Shown in pieces: positions 22,166-34,356 of a stretch of 64,000 bases of DNA (position 1 is its first letter; each line of letters starts with the position of its first letter). The notes under the pieces were generated by a model. That model was not told the origin of the DNA. It searched no databases and was given only the letters and a program-made list of their open reading frames with translations. The stretch lies in the NCBI GenBank assembly GCA_002900995.3, contig CM035310.1, positions 1,399,898-1,463,897 of the forward strand. The letters run 5' to 3'. The position numbers and the translations under genes were made by a program. Source of the stretch: Ganoderma boninense (Eukaryota > Basidiomycota > Agaricomycetes > Polyporales > Polyporaceae).

Positions 22166-23370
22166 ATGCATTCCAGCCCTTCTTCCTCACACACGATATT
22201 TATCGACGACGTCGACACGAGCCGAATCCGGTACCAGACTATCCAACTTGGTCCGTACCGCGGAAAGGGTTTCATCCCGTACTCTAGCGCGAGCACCGAC
22301 GACAAGGCAGGCCCGATCTACGACGGGACGTTGAGCGCCACAGTCGTCGGAGACGTCAGTGCAGCGGTGACTTTCACGGGTACGCTTCTCTCCCACACGG
22401 AGAGAGACTCTGCTGATGCTGTCAATGTAGGCACTCGTGTTGCGGTCTACGGATCACTGCGTCCGCCCCTTCAAACTGACGTCCCTCTGCCGTTGACCAA
22501 GTACAGCATACCGGAGTGGGACTATGGTGGCGTGCCGGCGATGGTCCCGTATCAAGCACCCAACGTCACGTCGCCACAAAACGATGTCAACTTTTTCACG
22601 TCGGACATCCTCCCGTACGGCACATACACACTCACTATCAACGTCACTGCTGCCAACCCTAGTGCCCCGTTTTACCTGGATTACATTGCGGTGGAGGTCC
22701 CTGGTATTGCCCCAGCTTCGTCTACGCTGCTCTCAGCTTCATCGCAGTCGACTGCGGTCTCCACCTCTGCCCATCTGCCCATCGAGTCGTTTATTCCGCA
22801 GCACCATCGTCCCGCTGGTCCCTTCGTTGGTGGCGTCCTGGGGGTCCTTGTGGCGTTCGTCGTATTCTTGTGCTACTTGAAGCAAAAACGCCACGTTATG
22901 CTTCCCGAGTACAACGATATCAAGCGTACGGTTGCGCAAGAGGGTACGTCAAGTTCATTGTATATGGATGCTGCGTGTGTAGATGTGACGTCCATTGACC
23001 ATCTGGACCATCGACAGGTGCGGGGTTCCACATTGTACCCTTCACTGACTCAGAGATGGACGTGTCGATGGCGCAGCCGGATGACCTTGAGTTTGTCTTC
23101 GTTCCCGGGCGGTCGTCCATAGAGTCGCAGCCTTCAGGTTCTTCGCGTCCCGACTCTCCTGCTCCTGGTGCTGTTTACTACTATCCTTTCACCACAAATC
23201 CTCCTGTTACTGGATGTAAGTCCACATCTTTGTTGAGCTCACCACACACCAATTCACACATCGTCTCTCTCTCCTCATCACACCATCTAGGTACTCGCTC
23301 CCTGACCCGTGGACAACACGTCCTTGACGTTGCGGGCGGAGACCCGACCAACTCCGTGGAACAGCGCTGA
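22166..23370 (+). CDS. single-pass membrane protein with beta-rich ectodomain, member 1
   Basis: Starts MHSSPSSSHTIFIDDVDTSR without a signal peptide, as is usual for this class. Introns 22380-22430, 22944-23017 and 23216-23290 have good borders. The ectodomain has alternating beta strands (GTLSATVVGDVSAAVTFTG, TRVAVYGSL, FTSDILPYGTYTLTINV, FYLDYIAVEVPG) like a galactose-binding jelly roll. A Ser-rich stalk follows, then one helix (FVGGVLGVLVAFVVFLCYL) and a cytosolic tail with an acidic segment and a poorly ordered end. The same plan recurs at 59672 and 61093. Basidiomycete genomes carry many such proteins of unknown role, plausibly cell-surface sensors or wall contacts. Confidence 0.7.
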
Positions 23371-23959
23371 AGGACGGAGCATGGCCAGCACTGGCGGGAT
23401 GGAAGGGTGACTAGCGGCGGGGTGGCCCTGACGAAAGATGTGGAGTTCCTGATATGAAACGGCCACTGAACACTCGCCTGCCACCTGTAAATATTTATGG
23501 TCTGGTGTGATAGTCTGAAACGACTACTGGGATTCGGACTTTAATCCTCTTTACTATCATTCCAGTTACTAATTCTACATTCTGGTGTCTCCACTGGTCA
23601 AACGGCCGTCTGTTGTTCACCTTATTATCTTCTTGTATATACTACTATTTAATCCTTCGCTGTATGTGCGGTACATATTCCGCTTGCGACTTGAAGCTTG
23701 AAGAGGTCTTCCGCCACTGAGGACTTCGAGCGTTCCCGTCCTGAATGGTGCCGGCCCGGTCCACCGCTCCGTGGGAACCGTTCAGATCAACGTGGCAGAG
23801 TCCGAGAAACTCGGCGCAGCACCTTCGTGGACCTTGCGCAGGCTCTGGCAGCTCTCGCCCACACCACAGTTCCCCTCATCGACGTCCTCAGCATACACTC
23901 ACCTTCGTCTTTTCTGGGGTATCCAACAGTTTCTATCTTCCTTGTCGCCACCCGCCACG
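23371..23959. other. intergenic
   Basis: Between two membrane-protein genes; nothing recognised beyond presumed terminator and promoter. Confidence 0.35.
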
Positions 23960-24712
23960 ATGGCTGTCTTGAATGCCCGCGCAGGTGAGTAAGGATCCCA
24001 TCTGCTCGAGCTGCGGGATCCCTCGCTGCTCACGGATCAAGACTTGATGATCCACCTTTTCTCGGATCCACGTACTCCCTGTAGTACAAGTCTTGCTTTC
24101 CCCTCTTGGAGCGTCGTACATGTCTGACATACTCACCCAAGCCCAGACCCTCGCCAGGGCACGAAAGAGGAACCTCTCGGCAACTTCCCTTTAATCTTTC
24201 TGTTCACGACATGCACCCTGTGTGCACTATTCCTCCTTTGGCGTCGAGCATCGGCGCTCAGGACTGTAGTGGCCCACCAGTGAGTAATCCTTGCCAGCTT
24301 CGTTCCTGTATGCGCCATTTGAGGTCTCCGGAGGGTATGGAAGAGCCCTTTGCTACTGGAGAATGGGAGGAGCTGCGACGGGAAAGCTATGATTATGACT
24401 TCTAGCACGGAGATTTAACCCACCTTATGTCATGTTAGGCTGCAAACTTGGAATCAAGGTGAAGGCCGCATACGTCTATCCACCGACGACGGACCGTCGG
24501 CACGCGAGTTCCTCGACGATGACTTCGACGATGACAACGAACACGTTGGGGATTCAGAGCCGCTAGCGATCACCGCAGAGCGTTTGCGGAGAGCCGCACC
24601 TCCGCCCCAGCCAGGAACAGAGCTCGCCGCTCAACCTACAGTGCTCTTCGAAGTAGAAGCGGAAGCAGACGCGGACACGGAGGAGCCTCCGCCACCCCCG
24701 CCGAAGCACTAA
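23960..24712 (+). CDS. small single-pass membrane protein with acidic tail
   Basis: No single open frame shows this gene, but three exons join with exact phase: 23960-23984 (MAVLNARA), 24147-24279 and 24439-24712, giving 143 residues. Introns of 162 and 159 bp have gtgagt donors and ag acceptors. The product is a short N-terminus, DPRQGTKEEPLGN, one hydrophobic helix (FPLIFLFTTCTLCALFLLW), an RR stop-transfer, then a long acidic tail (FLDDDFDDDNEHVGD) ending EEPPPPPPKH. I do not recognise the family; it looks like a single-pass protein with most of its mass in the cytosol. The ATG sits in a CCACGATGG context. The phase-consistent splicing across three exons makes chance unlikely. Confidence 0.55.
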
Positions 24713-25632
24713 CGAGGCTGCCTGATGATGAACCGGGTGAGTTCAAGGCAGAAGTACGGCATGCATTGTCTGCTGACTTCGGCTGTTGTGTGGCAGAGTA
24801 GTACAGTACCAATCATGTCATTCGCGGGAGCGCATATGCCCTTGATAATAACAATAGCTAATGCAGTGGATGCCCGTCCTTGAGCTTCTCCTCTCGCTCC
24901 TCGACGTTCTGACGGAACCTACTGATCTCCAGCTAAGTTACGGTCCTTCGCTGACATTCAAATACTTAGAAGACCCCGAGTTCCAGACGTCAGGTGATGG
25001 CTTGAAGGCGAGCATCCAAGGCTGCATGGACCGCGATTTTGGGTGGTTTGACCTGAGGTCGTTGATTTAATTTCCCTTTTTAGTGCATGCTCACCGAACC
25101 CTCTCAGGCTCCCCTTCGAACGGTTTTCAAGAGTCGAAAGTGGAGTTCATGAGTGGGGCGCGCTAAAATGTTTCTAGTCGAAAGGTTGCGTGTTGCGGCC
25201 AGGTTGCGGCCTTCGGGCCTTTTAGGCGATTTAGAATAACCTCGGACCTCTTCCTCCACTCATCTCGTTCCGGAGAGCTCATGCTCGGCGAGGGCTCATG
25301 ACGATACAGCAAACCCTCGCTACAGCATCAGGCTGGTCACGTTTCGCTCGCCACGGACCGCTTATACCGGCCTCCTGGAACATCAACACTTCAATGAACT
25401 CACTTTAGGCGGCGATCTACTCCCCGCTTGTACGCTGCAAGTCTTCACGTAACTTGTCCTCGTGCCCCCAATGAACGTCCCGAAGAACCTCCGGACGGGC
25501 TTACCATCATCCCACAGGTCATGGGAGCTTAAGGTATTCGCTAACGTGCCCTCTCGTCGCAACTGGTTGTCTATAAGACCCAGCTTGTGCTAGCGGGTCC
25601 TTCCTAACCGCACCTGCTGGTTGAATACTGCT
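24713..25632. other. intergenic, one unexplained open frame
   Basis: Holds a short frame at 24861-25070 with a leucine-rich start (MPVLELLLSLLDVL) that may be a gene fragment but has no family match I can name. The rest looks non-coding. A TATAAG at 25572-25577 could serve the GH115 gene. Confidence 0.3.
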
Positions 25633-28600
25633 ATGGCTCTCCGTCGCCGGGCCATTCCCGCGATCCTCAGCGTACTCTCGCTTGCAGCCAGTGTCCTCGC
25701 CATCGGCCAAGACACATGCGTGTCGTTCAAGTCGGCACCCTCGACTTTCACCGTCGTCAGCAGCGGCAAGGCGGCGCCCATCTTCCTCTCTCCCGACGAA
25801 TGGCCTGGCGTCCAACGCGCGGCGGCCGACTTCGCCTCCGACATCCAGTCCGTCACTGGGGTCAAGCCCACGCTCGCGAACCTCACCTTGTCCCTGGCAC
25901 CCTCCGTCACCAACTCAACGTCTTCCGGGACCCTCACTCCGATCATCGTGGGCACGTTGGGCAAGTCGTCCCTCATCGCTGAGGTCCTCAACCACACGAA
26001 GCTCGACGTGTCCTCCATCCAGGGCAAATGGGAGGCGTTCATGGCGAAGGAGGTCAAGAACCCGCTTCCGGGCATCAGCAGCGCGTATGTCGTCATCGGC
26101 GCGGACAAGCGCGGGTCGATCTTCGCGCTGTACGACCATTCTGAGCAGTTCGGTGCGTCTGTTCGACGTTTGATAGGTGTGGAAGCGTGTCTCTTATCTT
26201 CTGCTCGTTCTGGGGCATCAGGTGTATCGCCTTGGTACTGGTGGGTCCCATAGCATCCCCTCGAGATGTCATGTGGCGGATTGCCTGACCTGGATGGTAG
26301 GTGGGCGGACGTACCCGTGACAAAACACAATGCGCTGTTCGTCGACTCGTCCGGGTGCGCGCACGGCACTCCTACCGTGAAGTACCGCGGCATCTTCTTG
26401 AACGACGAGCAGCCGGCTTTGCAGAACTGGGCGATGGAGAAATTCACGAACGGTACGGGGGCTGATCTGACCGGTTCGCCATTCAACCATTTCTTCTACA
26501 CTAAGCTGTGCGTATCATCCCTTGTGTATCCTCGGACGATCCTTACCGACGGCGACTAACTAGGTTCGAGCTGATCTTGCGGCTGCGGGGAAACTACCTC
26601 TGGCCCGGTGAGTACGATCGGCACAGACGTCCTCGCAAAGCTTTCCTAACACTTACCTCGTCCCGGAACCTGTTGCGCGGTTATGGCATCGCACTCACAG
26701 CGCAGTGGAGCAGGTAAGCACGCGTTCTAATGCCACGTGACCGCGTTTGTGAACTCATGCTCATATGGATGCGCCCGAATAGCGCGTTCTGCGTCGACGA
26801 CACTCAAAACCAGCCCCTCGCTGATTGGTACGGGATTGCGATGGGCACGAGCCACGAAGAGCCGATGATGCGTTCGGTGCCAGTGGAGTGGAACCTCTTC
26901 GGCGAGGGCGCATGGGACTACGCTACGAACCAGCAGAACGTTTACGACTTCTGGCAGGTTGGCGCTGAACGTGCGGCGCCATACGAGGGGGTGTTCACGA
27001 TCGGCATGCGGGGCAACGGTGGGTACTTGATCATTGGGATTCTTGGGCAAGAAGCTTTGTTGCTGAACTGCTCTGGTTGATGGACTGTAGGTGACTGTAG
27101 GTGGCGTTTCTACTGTTGTCCAGAGTGGATGAAGCGGTGACTGAGATCCGTGCAGTGCCGCTTGCTGGTGGAGCACAGAACATTCAGCTTTTGGAGCAGA
27201 TCGTGTCGGATCAGCGTGGCCTACTCATGCAGGTCTTCAACACTACGGACGTGACGACCATCCCTCAGGTTTGGACACTGTGTAAGTCATGCGTCGTTAA
27301 CGTTCCCCCACATGGATTGGTCGAGACGGTTATGGTGCGACAGACAAGGAGGTCGAAGGATACTACGACGATGGTATGCAAGTGCCCGACGACGTCATCC
27401 TCCTCTGGTCAGACGACAAGTGAGTTTCATGGTTTAATCTTTGCCTCTTGCTCGCAGTTGACGACTTGATGATAGTTGGGGGAACGTTCGTCGTAACCCA
27501 GTGATCAGCGAACGCAATAGGACGGGAGGTTCCGGGGTTTACTATCACGTATGTGGCTTCGTGAGGGTCTCCAATGGAGGTTGTTACTGACGTTCGTCGT
27601 GTGTATAGGTCGACTATGTTGGCGATCCAAGGGACTACAAGTGGATTACGGTAAGAAAGTTCGTTTTCAATGAGAACCAGGGCGATAACCGACAGTTCTA
27701 TAGAGCAGCCAAATTGAAAAGGTACGCCGAGGGCGGCAGCAGCCCGCTTTACCTGCTAATGCGCACGGATAGACGTTCGAGCAAATGTCCACCGCCGTCA
27801 ACCGCGACGCGACGAACCTCTGGATACTCAACGTCGGCGACTTGAAGCCCTATGAGATGCACACCGAGTTCTTCCTCACCTATGGGTACGATGCGTCCAA
27901 GTGGAACCCAGAAAACCTCAATACGTATGTCACAAGCTGGGCACAACGAGAATTCGATTTGTCGGCCGCAGACGCTGCAGAGGTCGCGAGCATCGTCCAC
28001 AATGTTACGCGACACAACGCGAGGCGCAAGCCGGAGCTCGTGACTTCGACGACGTACAGCCTGGTCAACTACAGAGAGTGCGTAAGCAGATGGCTGATTT
28101 TCCAAGGCAACTTGATCTGACATTCGTGAACCTGCGTGACAGAGCGGAGAACGTGCTGGCCATGCTACAGGCTACAAGCGATGCTTCGACCCGGCTGTAC
28201 AACGCCTTGCCGTCGGAGACGAAAGGGGCATTCTTCCAGCTAGTTCATCATCCGATCCAGGCGACTCTCACACTCCAGAACATGTACTACAGCGCCGGCC
28301 TCAACAACCTTCGCGCATCACAAGCCTGTCTCATTGCGAACAACTACAAGACCGATGTGGAAAACTTGTTTGATCAGGATTACGCTCTCGAAGTCGAATA
28401 CCACAGCATTCTGAATGGTGGGTCATCATCCCTAGTCATTTTGTTGTCAAATGCTGAGGTCTGGATTAGGAAAATGGCGAGCTTTCATCACTCAATGGAG
28501 CGAGGACTGCTGCTGACTTCAGTGTAGGGATCATATGATGGATCAAACTCATTTGATGTATGCGTATTGGCAGCAGCCTATGGCCAACAGGTATGTGTCT

Positions 28601-29955
28601 TCAAAACAACTAGTGTGGAAATGCGCTGACTTCTTTGCCAGCATGCCCTTCGTGACGGCCGTGCAACCCAAGAAGCAGGCTCTTACGGGTGCAATGCGGC
28701 TCATGGTGGAAGGAAGCATGGGTGCTTGGTGCGTTCGTCCGTCCTCTTGGTTAGACATAGATTTTCCAAACGGTGATATCTTCGCAGGCCCGGAGACAAT
28801 CAGTTCAACTGCGCCGCTGGATACGGGTGCCCCGACGCGACGCTGTCCCTCGACCCGTTCAACCCAGCTGGGAACCGTTACGTCGACATTTCCGCAGGCG
28901 GGCCCACGCCCTTCACCTTCGCGGCGACGAGTAATGCTTCTTGGGTTACGATCTCCCCTTCTCAAGGGTCTATTTCCCCCAGTTCTCCTGAGCAGCGTGT
29001 ATTTTTGAGCGTGGACTGGAGTCAGGTAACGGGGTCCGAGTCTGCGCTCATCACGTTCAAGGCTACTGTCCAGGGCCAGCCCTCGATGTCAAGCACGGTC
29101 ACGCTGCAAGCGAACCACACACTCGTGCCGAGTGGATTCCACGGTACGGCTTTGCTTTCTTCCAGCAGTCTCCTTGTGCTGGGCTGATATGCAGCCTGAA
29201 ACGTTTACCACGTTGTCTAGGGTTTGTCGAGGGTGACGGAACTGTGTCTATCGAAGCAGCGCATGCAGCCCGGAACACCTCCGTCCAGGGTCTGACGTGG
29301 ACCGAGATACCTGGAATAGGAAAAACTCTGTCGGGCGTGACCCCCTGGCCTCGCGGTGGCGACGATCTTAACTTCACTGCGGGAACCGGTCCTAGCATGT
29401 CAGTGACTCGTCTACGTTGCTGCTGAGGAGGAGGGCATAGCTTACCTTTAGGCACTGGTGACAGCGAGTACGACTTCCTCCTCTTCAATACCGTGGAGCA
29501 AAACGGCACCGTAACGATCACAACAAAGGTGTCGCCGTCCCTCAATTCTTTGGGAGATGGACGCCCTTTGGGTGTCGCGCTTCAAATCGACAGCGGAGAA
29601 CCCCAGACGCAATACTTCGTGCCTCCTGCCACACCTGGGAACTTGCCCGACGCATGGGATGGGACTGATGGATGGGTTGCGAACAGCATCATCGAAGTGC
29701 CGTTTGTGTTCCCGGTCCAGCCTGGCGCCCATACGCTCAAGGTGCGGATCACACGGACAATTCCGCTCACCAACCACTCATTGATTCATTCCATAGGTCT
29801 GGATGATCGAGCCGACCGTCGTCGTGCAGAAGATTGTGATCGGTAAGCATAGGACCATCGTTGTCCACGGTATGGCTCGCTGAATCATGGATTTCGCAGA
29901 CACTGGAGGAGTGATGCCGAGCTATTTGGGTCCCCCAGAAAGCATCCGGGTGTAG
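25633..29955 (+). CDS. secreted GH115 xylan alpha-1,2-glucuronidase
   Basis: About 1000 residues in roughly twenty-one exons. The ATG at 25633 opens a signal peptide (RRRAIPAILSVLSLAASVLA). GH115 hallmarks follow: GVSPWYWWADVPV, KYRGIFLNDEQPALQNW, LILRLRGNYLWPAQW, MGTSHEEPM, the region VILLWSDDNWGNVRR, VDYVGDPRDYKW, MDQTHLMYAYWQQPMAN and the C-terminal beta domains (RYVDISAGGPTPF, SGFHGFVEGDGTVS). GH115 enzymes remove 4-O-methyl-glucuronic acid from glucuronoxylan side chains outside the cell. All introns I checked are phase-consistent with no frame break. Two points are odd: a 7-nt exon at 28470-28476 and a GC-AG intron at 28477-28527. It lies between the inverted arms, with a truncated copy at 32866-34356. 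Confidence 0.9.
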
Positions 29956-31094
29956 GATTCTTTGAGCGATATCTTGATGACAACAATTGTACTACGAGGC
30001 ATGGCGTTGTGACCGTACCTCTATGGATCCCGTCAGATGGCTGATGAACCCCTTCAACGCAGACGCAGAGGATCCCACTATCCTCTGTCTAAATAACCGT
30101 GAACCTGACAAACCATGGATTGTGAGCGCAAAGTTTCTATACCGCCACAGTCGAGCCCGACGAACCATAGCACATGTCACGAGCTGAGCACTGCGAGTTC
30201 GACCTGTTTTTCCCTCTGACTCGTTAGATCGCGAAGGATGGCGCGTCCACGCCTGTTCCCTGTCCTCCGCCCTCTGTTCCCCGCCCTCTGTCTGTCCCTT
30301 GTCCCCTCCCCCTCGAAATGTGCGAGACTGGAGCGGATAGCGAACGGCTCTTCAGCTTGGGGGCACGGCTCCGTGCTACCTTGGTTTTACATTCTACAGA
30401 CGTGGACTGACTGCAGTGAGCTTCCTCCCAGCATCAATATCCGCTCGAAGCCTCCGACTCTCCGACTCCGACTCCGACTGCGAGCTCGGATACGCAGGAA
30501 GTGGCACCGGGGATCGAGACCCCTCAAGGCGTGCGGCACGCTTGACCCGACTCGTCTCGACTTCCTGCGTCCTCCTGCCGGGCGTGCGGAAGGATTGGAG
30601 TGCTGGTACTTCTTGTACTGTGCATCACGCTTCGAAATTCGAGCTTCGAGCTTCGGCGCAAGCGTCGCGCGCAGGACCTCATGCCAGCGGGCGTCCCTGC
30701 GGGCAGGCGAGTGGCTGGGGTGGCTTACGACACGACAGAATCTTGAAGCTCAAGTCTTCTTCCTTCCCTCCGACAGCGGTGGCCTTCCACGTCGCCGTCG
30801 CCGTCGATTGACTGAGACGATGCCCCAGGACGAGGCTCTGTCCGCGGCCGCGGCCGTATCTGACGAGCCACGACCTCGACGACCCTGGCCGGGTGAACTC
30901 TCTCCGTGCAACGAGGTGTGCTAGGAGCATAACCGCAGGACGTGGGCAGTGCGGCGATGAGGACTTGCTGTCGCACCCCGAATGTGCCGACTGTCATAGA
31001 TTCCCTGGAAGAAACCTTGTTCGCAAAATGCAAGTTTGCCGAGCGAGGTCGCCCGTGCACTGGCGGCATCCGGAGAGTCACCACAACCGCTTGA
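29956..31094. other. intergenic
   Basis: Right part of the spacer between inverted arms. A 228-codon frame at 30238 is GC-rich with repetitive low-complexity residues and no motif, so I do not call it. Nothing else recognised. Confidence 0.35.
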
Positions 31095-32663
31095 GAGCAG
31101 CGAGAGAAAATCACAATTAACACTAGCTACAGGCAAAGTAGTCTACAAAATAAATGGCCATTGGGGCGAAAGAACGTCAATGTGCTACCTTTCCTCTCTG
31201 CATTCAGGTCCGCTGTGTTCATGAGTTGTGTATTGTCAAGGGTGTTCAGCGTCTCATATGCCGACGATCCATTTGAGAAATCGAGAGGCTGACGCGCCGA
31301 CGTCGATGGGAGTCCAATCTGACAGTCGGATACTTCAATGGAGCTCCCACGACGTTCGCACGGCGCCCAGCTGGGATTGGGGCCAGCTACAACAGTAGGT
31401 ACTATGTACTACAACTGGATCTACTACAACGTTAGGTCTAAAAACCGTAGAGCGGGGCCATGGGAGGTCGGCGACATGCATACCAGCCTATTAGGCCACC
31501 GGTTTGCAGACCTGGTTGTAGGCTGCTCAGCTACGCTGAATCCCCAGCCTCCACACCGGCGTCCCAGGAAACGAAGCAATCGATCACCAGCCCAAGCTCG
31601 CTGCACGGGAAAATATGAACCCACCTTCTTCCCTTCCAAGCATGCTTTGCAAACCACGCCCCTGGAGCGTCTCCGCTGTCAAGCAGCACCTGCTGCAGGG
31701 GTTCCGGATGCTATCACAGTCTGGACCTCTTCCCCCCCGAGTCGTTCTACCCGCACTAAGCAAGTGAAGACGTCTCTGCCACCAAAGAAGTACGTAGCGG
31801 TTCGCATGTTTGGCTCTTCGATGTCAACCTACCGCGCCCGATGAGCTCCGCGTGTTCGCTCGCCCACCTTGGCACCCGTTGTTGCACTTACCAGTGAGAG
31901 AAATTTTACGCAGGCCAAACGCTGAGAGTAACAGATAAAAGCCCGAGTCGCGATGGCCGTTCACCAGCATCCAACCTACAACCATCTCTACGAGTCAGTC
32001 CAGCCAGCCACTCACACTCTCCTATTCCCACTCACCGATCACATCACACAGCCAGAAAACGAAGACATGGCCAGTTTCTCCACGCTCGTCCGTGCCGCGC
32101 TCGTCCTCGCCGTTGTAGCGCAGGGCGCACTCGCCCAACACTGCACCTGCAACTACGACGCCGGTTCAGCGGACCTCGTTGTCTCCCAGAGATGCTGCGA
32201 GCAGACGGGCGGCGTTTGGGACGCCTCGCGCCTTTCCTGCGACGTCGAGAATCGCCCGAGCCTGTTCACCGACTGCTGCATCGCTGCCGGCCTCCCGTAC
32301 CAGCCTTGCTACGAATGAGTAGGTCCAATTGGCACTTGTGGAGGATCCATTTTCTGACGGATGCATGCGTGGATTAGGGGCAATAATTGACGTCTTCGAC
32401 GCCGCTAGGAGGAGAGCCAGAGCGTCAGAAGGAGGTGGAAGGCGGCATTCCTGGCTATACTGTCTGGAAATGCAATTAGGACTCGATCTGTGCCCGTTGG
32501 GTTCTTGACTTGTAATTCAACTTACGAGCAACCCGTATCAGTTTTGTAAATGTGATAGCGCTCGCATTGCCTAGAGAGAGAGAGCTGAGTGTGAGATGCT
32601 TCTCGCGACCAGTGGTTGATTAGTACGACTTCCAGGCCATGCAAGTTCCATGCTGTTTTAGAG
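31095..32663 (+). repeat. inverted segmental duplication, arm B
   Basis: Plus-strand partner of arm A (19357-20905), of about the same length and with the gene at 32067-32318 at the matching place. Sequence similarity runs through promoter, gene and a long 3' flank (shared stretches near cgacgccgctaggaggagagc and acttgtaattcaacttacg). About 10.2 kb separates the arms. Both arms have diverged by point changes and small indels, so the event is not recent. Confidence 0.75.
32067..32318 (+). CDS. small cysteine-rich secreted protein, copy B
   Basis: An 83-residue single-exon protein, paralogue of the gene at 19701-19952. The signal peptide MASFSTLVRAALVLAVVAQG ends at GALA, then eight cysteines: HCTCNY, RCCEQTGGVW, LSCDV, DCCIAAG and the last QPCY, all aligned with copy A. 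An upstream ATG at 31953 is in frame here, but would place 38 residues ahead of the signal peptide, and the same ATG is out of frame in copy A, so I choose 32067. Changes cluster between the cysteines (ADLVV for VDLNT). Function unknown. Confidence 0.75.
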   Translation: MASFSTLVRAALVLAVVAQGALAQHCTCNYDAGSADLVVSQRCCEQTGGVWDASRLSCDVENRPSLFTDCCIAAGLPYQPCYE

Positions 32664-32865
32664 TCACAACGGATACTCACTTGCTTGTGGAGGTAGCAAT
32701 AGAAGTGGACGTCGAGCGGTGCATCGACGCGAATATCCGCACCCTGCCCTTCCAATAAAACTATTGTATATTACTGACCGGTTCGTGTCATCGTTTGTCG
32801 TGCCCAAGGGCCGGTCCTGATGTTCTCTTCCAAGGCAAATTGTCAGCCCACATATCTCCGGACGA

Positions 32866-34356
32866 ATGGGTACTGAATTTATTCTAGTCCAGACGCACAA
32901 CATCATCATCACGTTCGCATACTGGCAGCAGACCATAACCAACAGGTCTTCATTCCTTGTCAGTCTTCAAGAGCGACGCCTGAAGAACATCTTATTCAGC
33001 ATGTCGTGCGTCTCAGCGGTCCAAAAGAATAGGCAAGCTCTCACCGGTGCAATGCGGCTCATACTCGAAGGAAGCAAGGGTGCTTGTTGCGTTTTACGCC
33101 TTGATTCATTCCCGCACACACCTCTGTAAGCTGTCACCATGATATCCGTCCCTTCAGCCGCGGCGCCGGAAGGCAATATCAAGAGCTGCGCGTCAGGCAC
33201 GTCCTGGGCTACCTCTTCAAATGGATAGATGACGGGAACCGCTATGTGGACATCGGGGCAGGCGGGTCGTCTCCCTTAATTGGACCGCGACGAGCGACCC
33301 AGGAGCGACCACTCCTGGGTGACTCGGAAGATCAGGGTTCCATCTCGTCCAGCGCTCCCAACCAAAGCGCCTTCTCTAGCGTGGACGAAAGCAAAGTTTC
33401 GGGCGTATAGTCGGCGAAGATCGTCTTCAAGGCGACCGTCTCCGGCCAGAAGTCGATGCAGAGCTCGATGAACCACACGCCCGCGTCGAGCGGGTTCCAT
33501 GGTGCCCTCTCCATTCCTCCCGTCGTTCTGACTCGCCAGTTGGCGCTGAGATTCGGCGATTCGCCTCTGCAAGAGGGTTCGTTGAGGGCGGCAAGACACT
33601 GCAAGACAGCACCCATCGAAGTGGCGCATGTGTCCCGGAATAGGTCCGTCAGAGCCAGACATGATTCGAGCTGCCTGGGCTGGGGAAGACAGAGTCTGGC
33701 GTGACGCCGTGGCCGTGCTGGTACGCGGGGGCGACGATCTAAACTTTACGGCTGGCGCAGTCCGAGCATGTGAGTGCTTCCTCAACGCTCTTGCGGATCT
33801 GCCGCGCGATGCGCGTGGTTATGTGGTTTCTCGAAATCCTGTCAAGTGAAGTTTGTGCATGTGACTTACGAGTTACTAATCGTAACCGCTTGGTCTTTGC
33901 CACGCAGAAAATTTGACTTCGTCCTTTCAATACCGAGGCGCGAAGTGGGTCCGGGACTATCACGACGAAAAGCTGGTCGCTATTCCTGAACACCTTGCGA
34001 GACAGCCGGGCCGATGGGTTTGGCGCTACAAGTACACAATGGTGCGCCACAGACGAAGTACTTCTGCCTTGCCGCCAAAAACCTTGCCTGCCGCTTGGTG
34101 AGGACGACGGGTGGGTATAATCGATGTTCCCTGCGTCTCAAGGTGCAGATCGCGGAGCTTTCGAAGTCACAGAAACTTGAGATCTACTTACCTGACCTTT
34201 TTCGTCCGCAGGAGTGGATGATCGAGCCGACGGTCGTCGCCCAGAAGATTGCAATCGGTGAGCGGGAATTTGTCGTTGTGTCCGATCGGCTTGGCAAACA
34301 CCGGAGGAGTGAAGGGGAGCTACCTTGTTCCCCCGGTCGTGGAAAGCGTCCGCATG
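32866..34356 (+). pseudogene. GH115 3' fragment, truncated and broken
   Basis: The fragment corresponds to the last two fifths of the intact gene at 25633-29955. It opens in the middle of an exon at QTHNIIITFAYWQQ (parent QTHLMYAYWQQ) and ends at a stop near 34354-34356. Preserved pieces include AVQKNRQALTGAMRLILEG, SVDESKVSGV, KIVFKATVSGQKS, SSGFHGAL and the final EWMIEPTVVAQKIAIG. It is broken by an in-frame TAG after SGV (parent reads through), frameshifts and damaged splice sites. No promoter or start is attached. It lies about 200 bp outside arm B and in the same orientation as the parent. Confidence 0.75.

Noticed and set aside
30238..30924. 228-codon plus-strand frame
   Set aside because: Low-complexity Arg/Pro/Ser content, no splice or family support.
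19357..32663. Inverted arms as a DNA transposon with terminal inverted repeats
   Set aside because: Arms are 1.5 kb with a gene inside each, no transposase, no clear target-site duplication and the spacer holds ordinary host genes.
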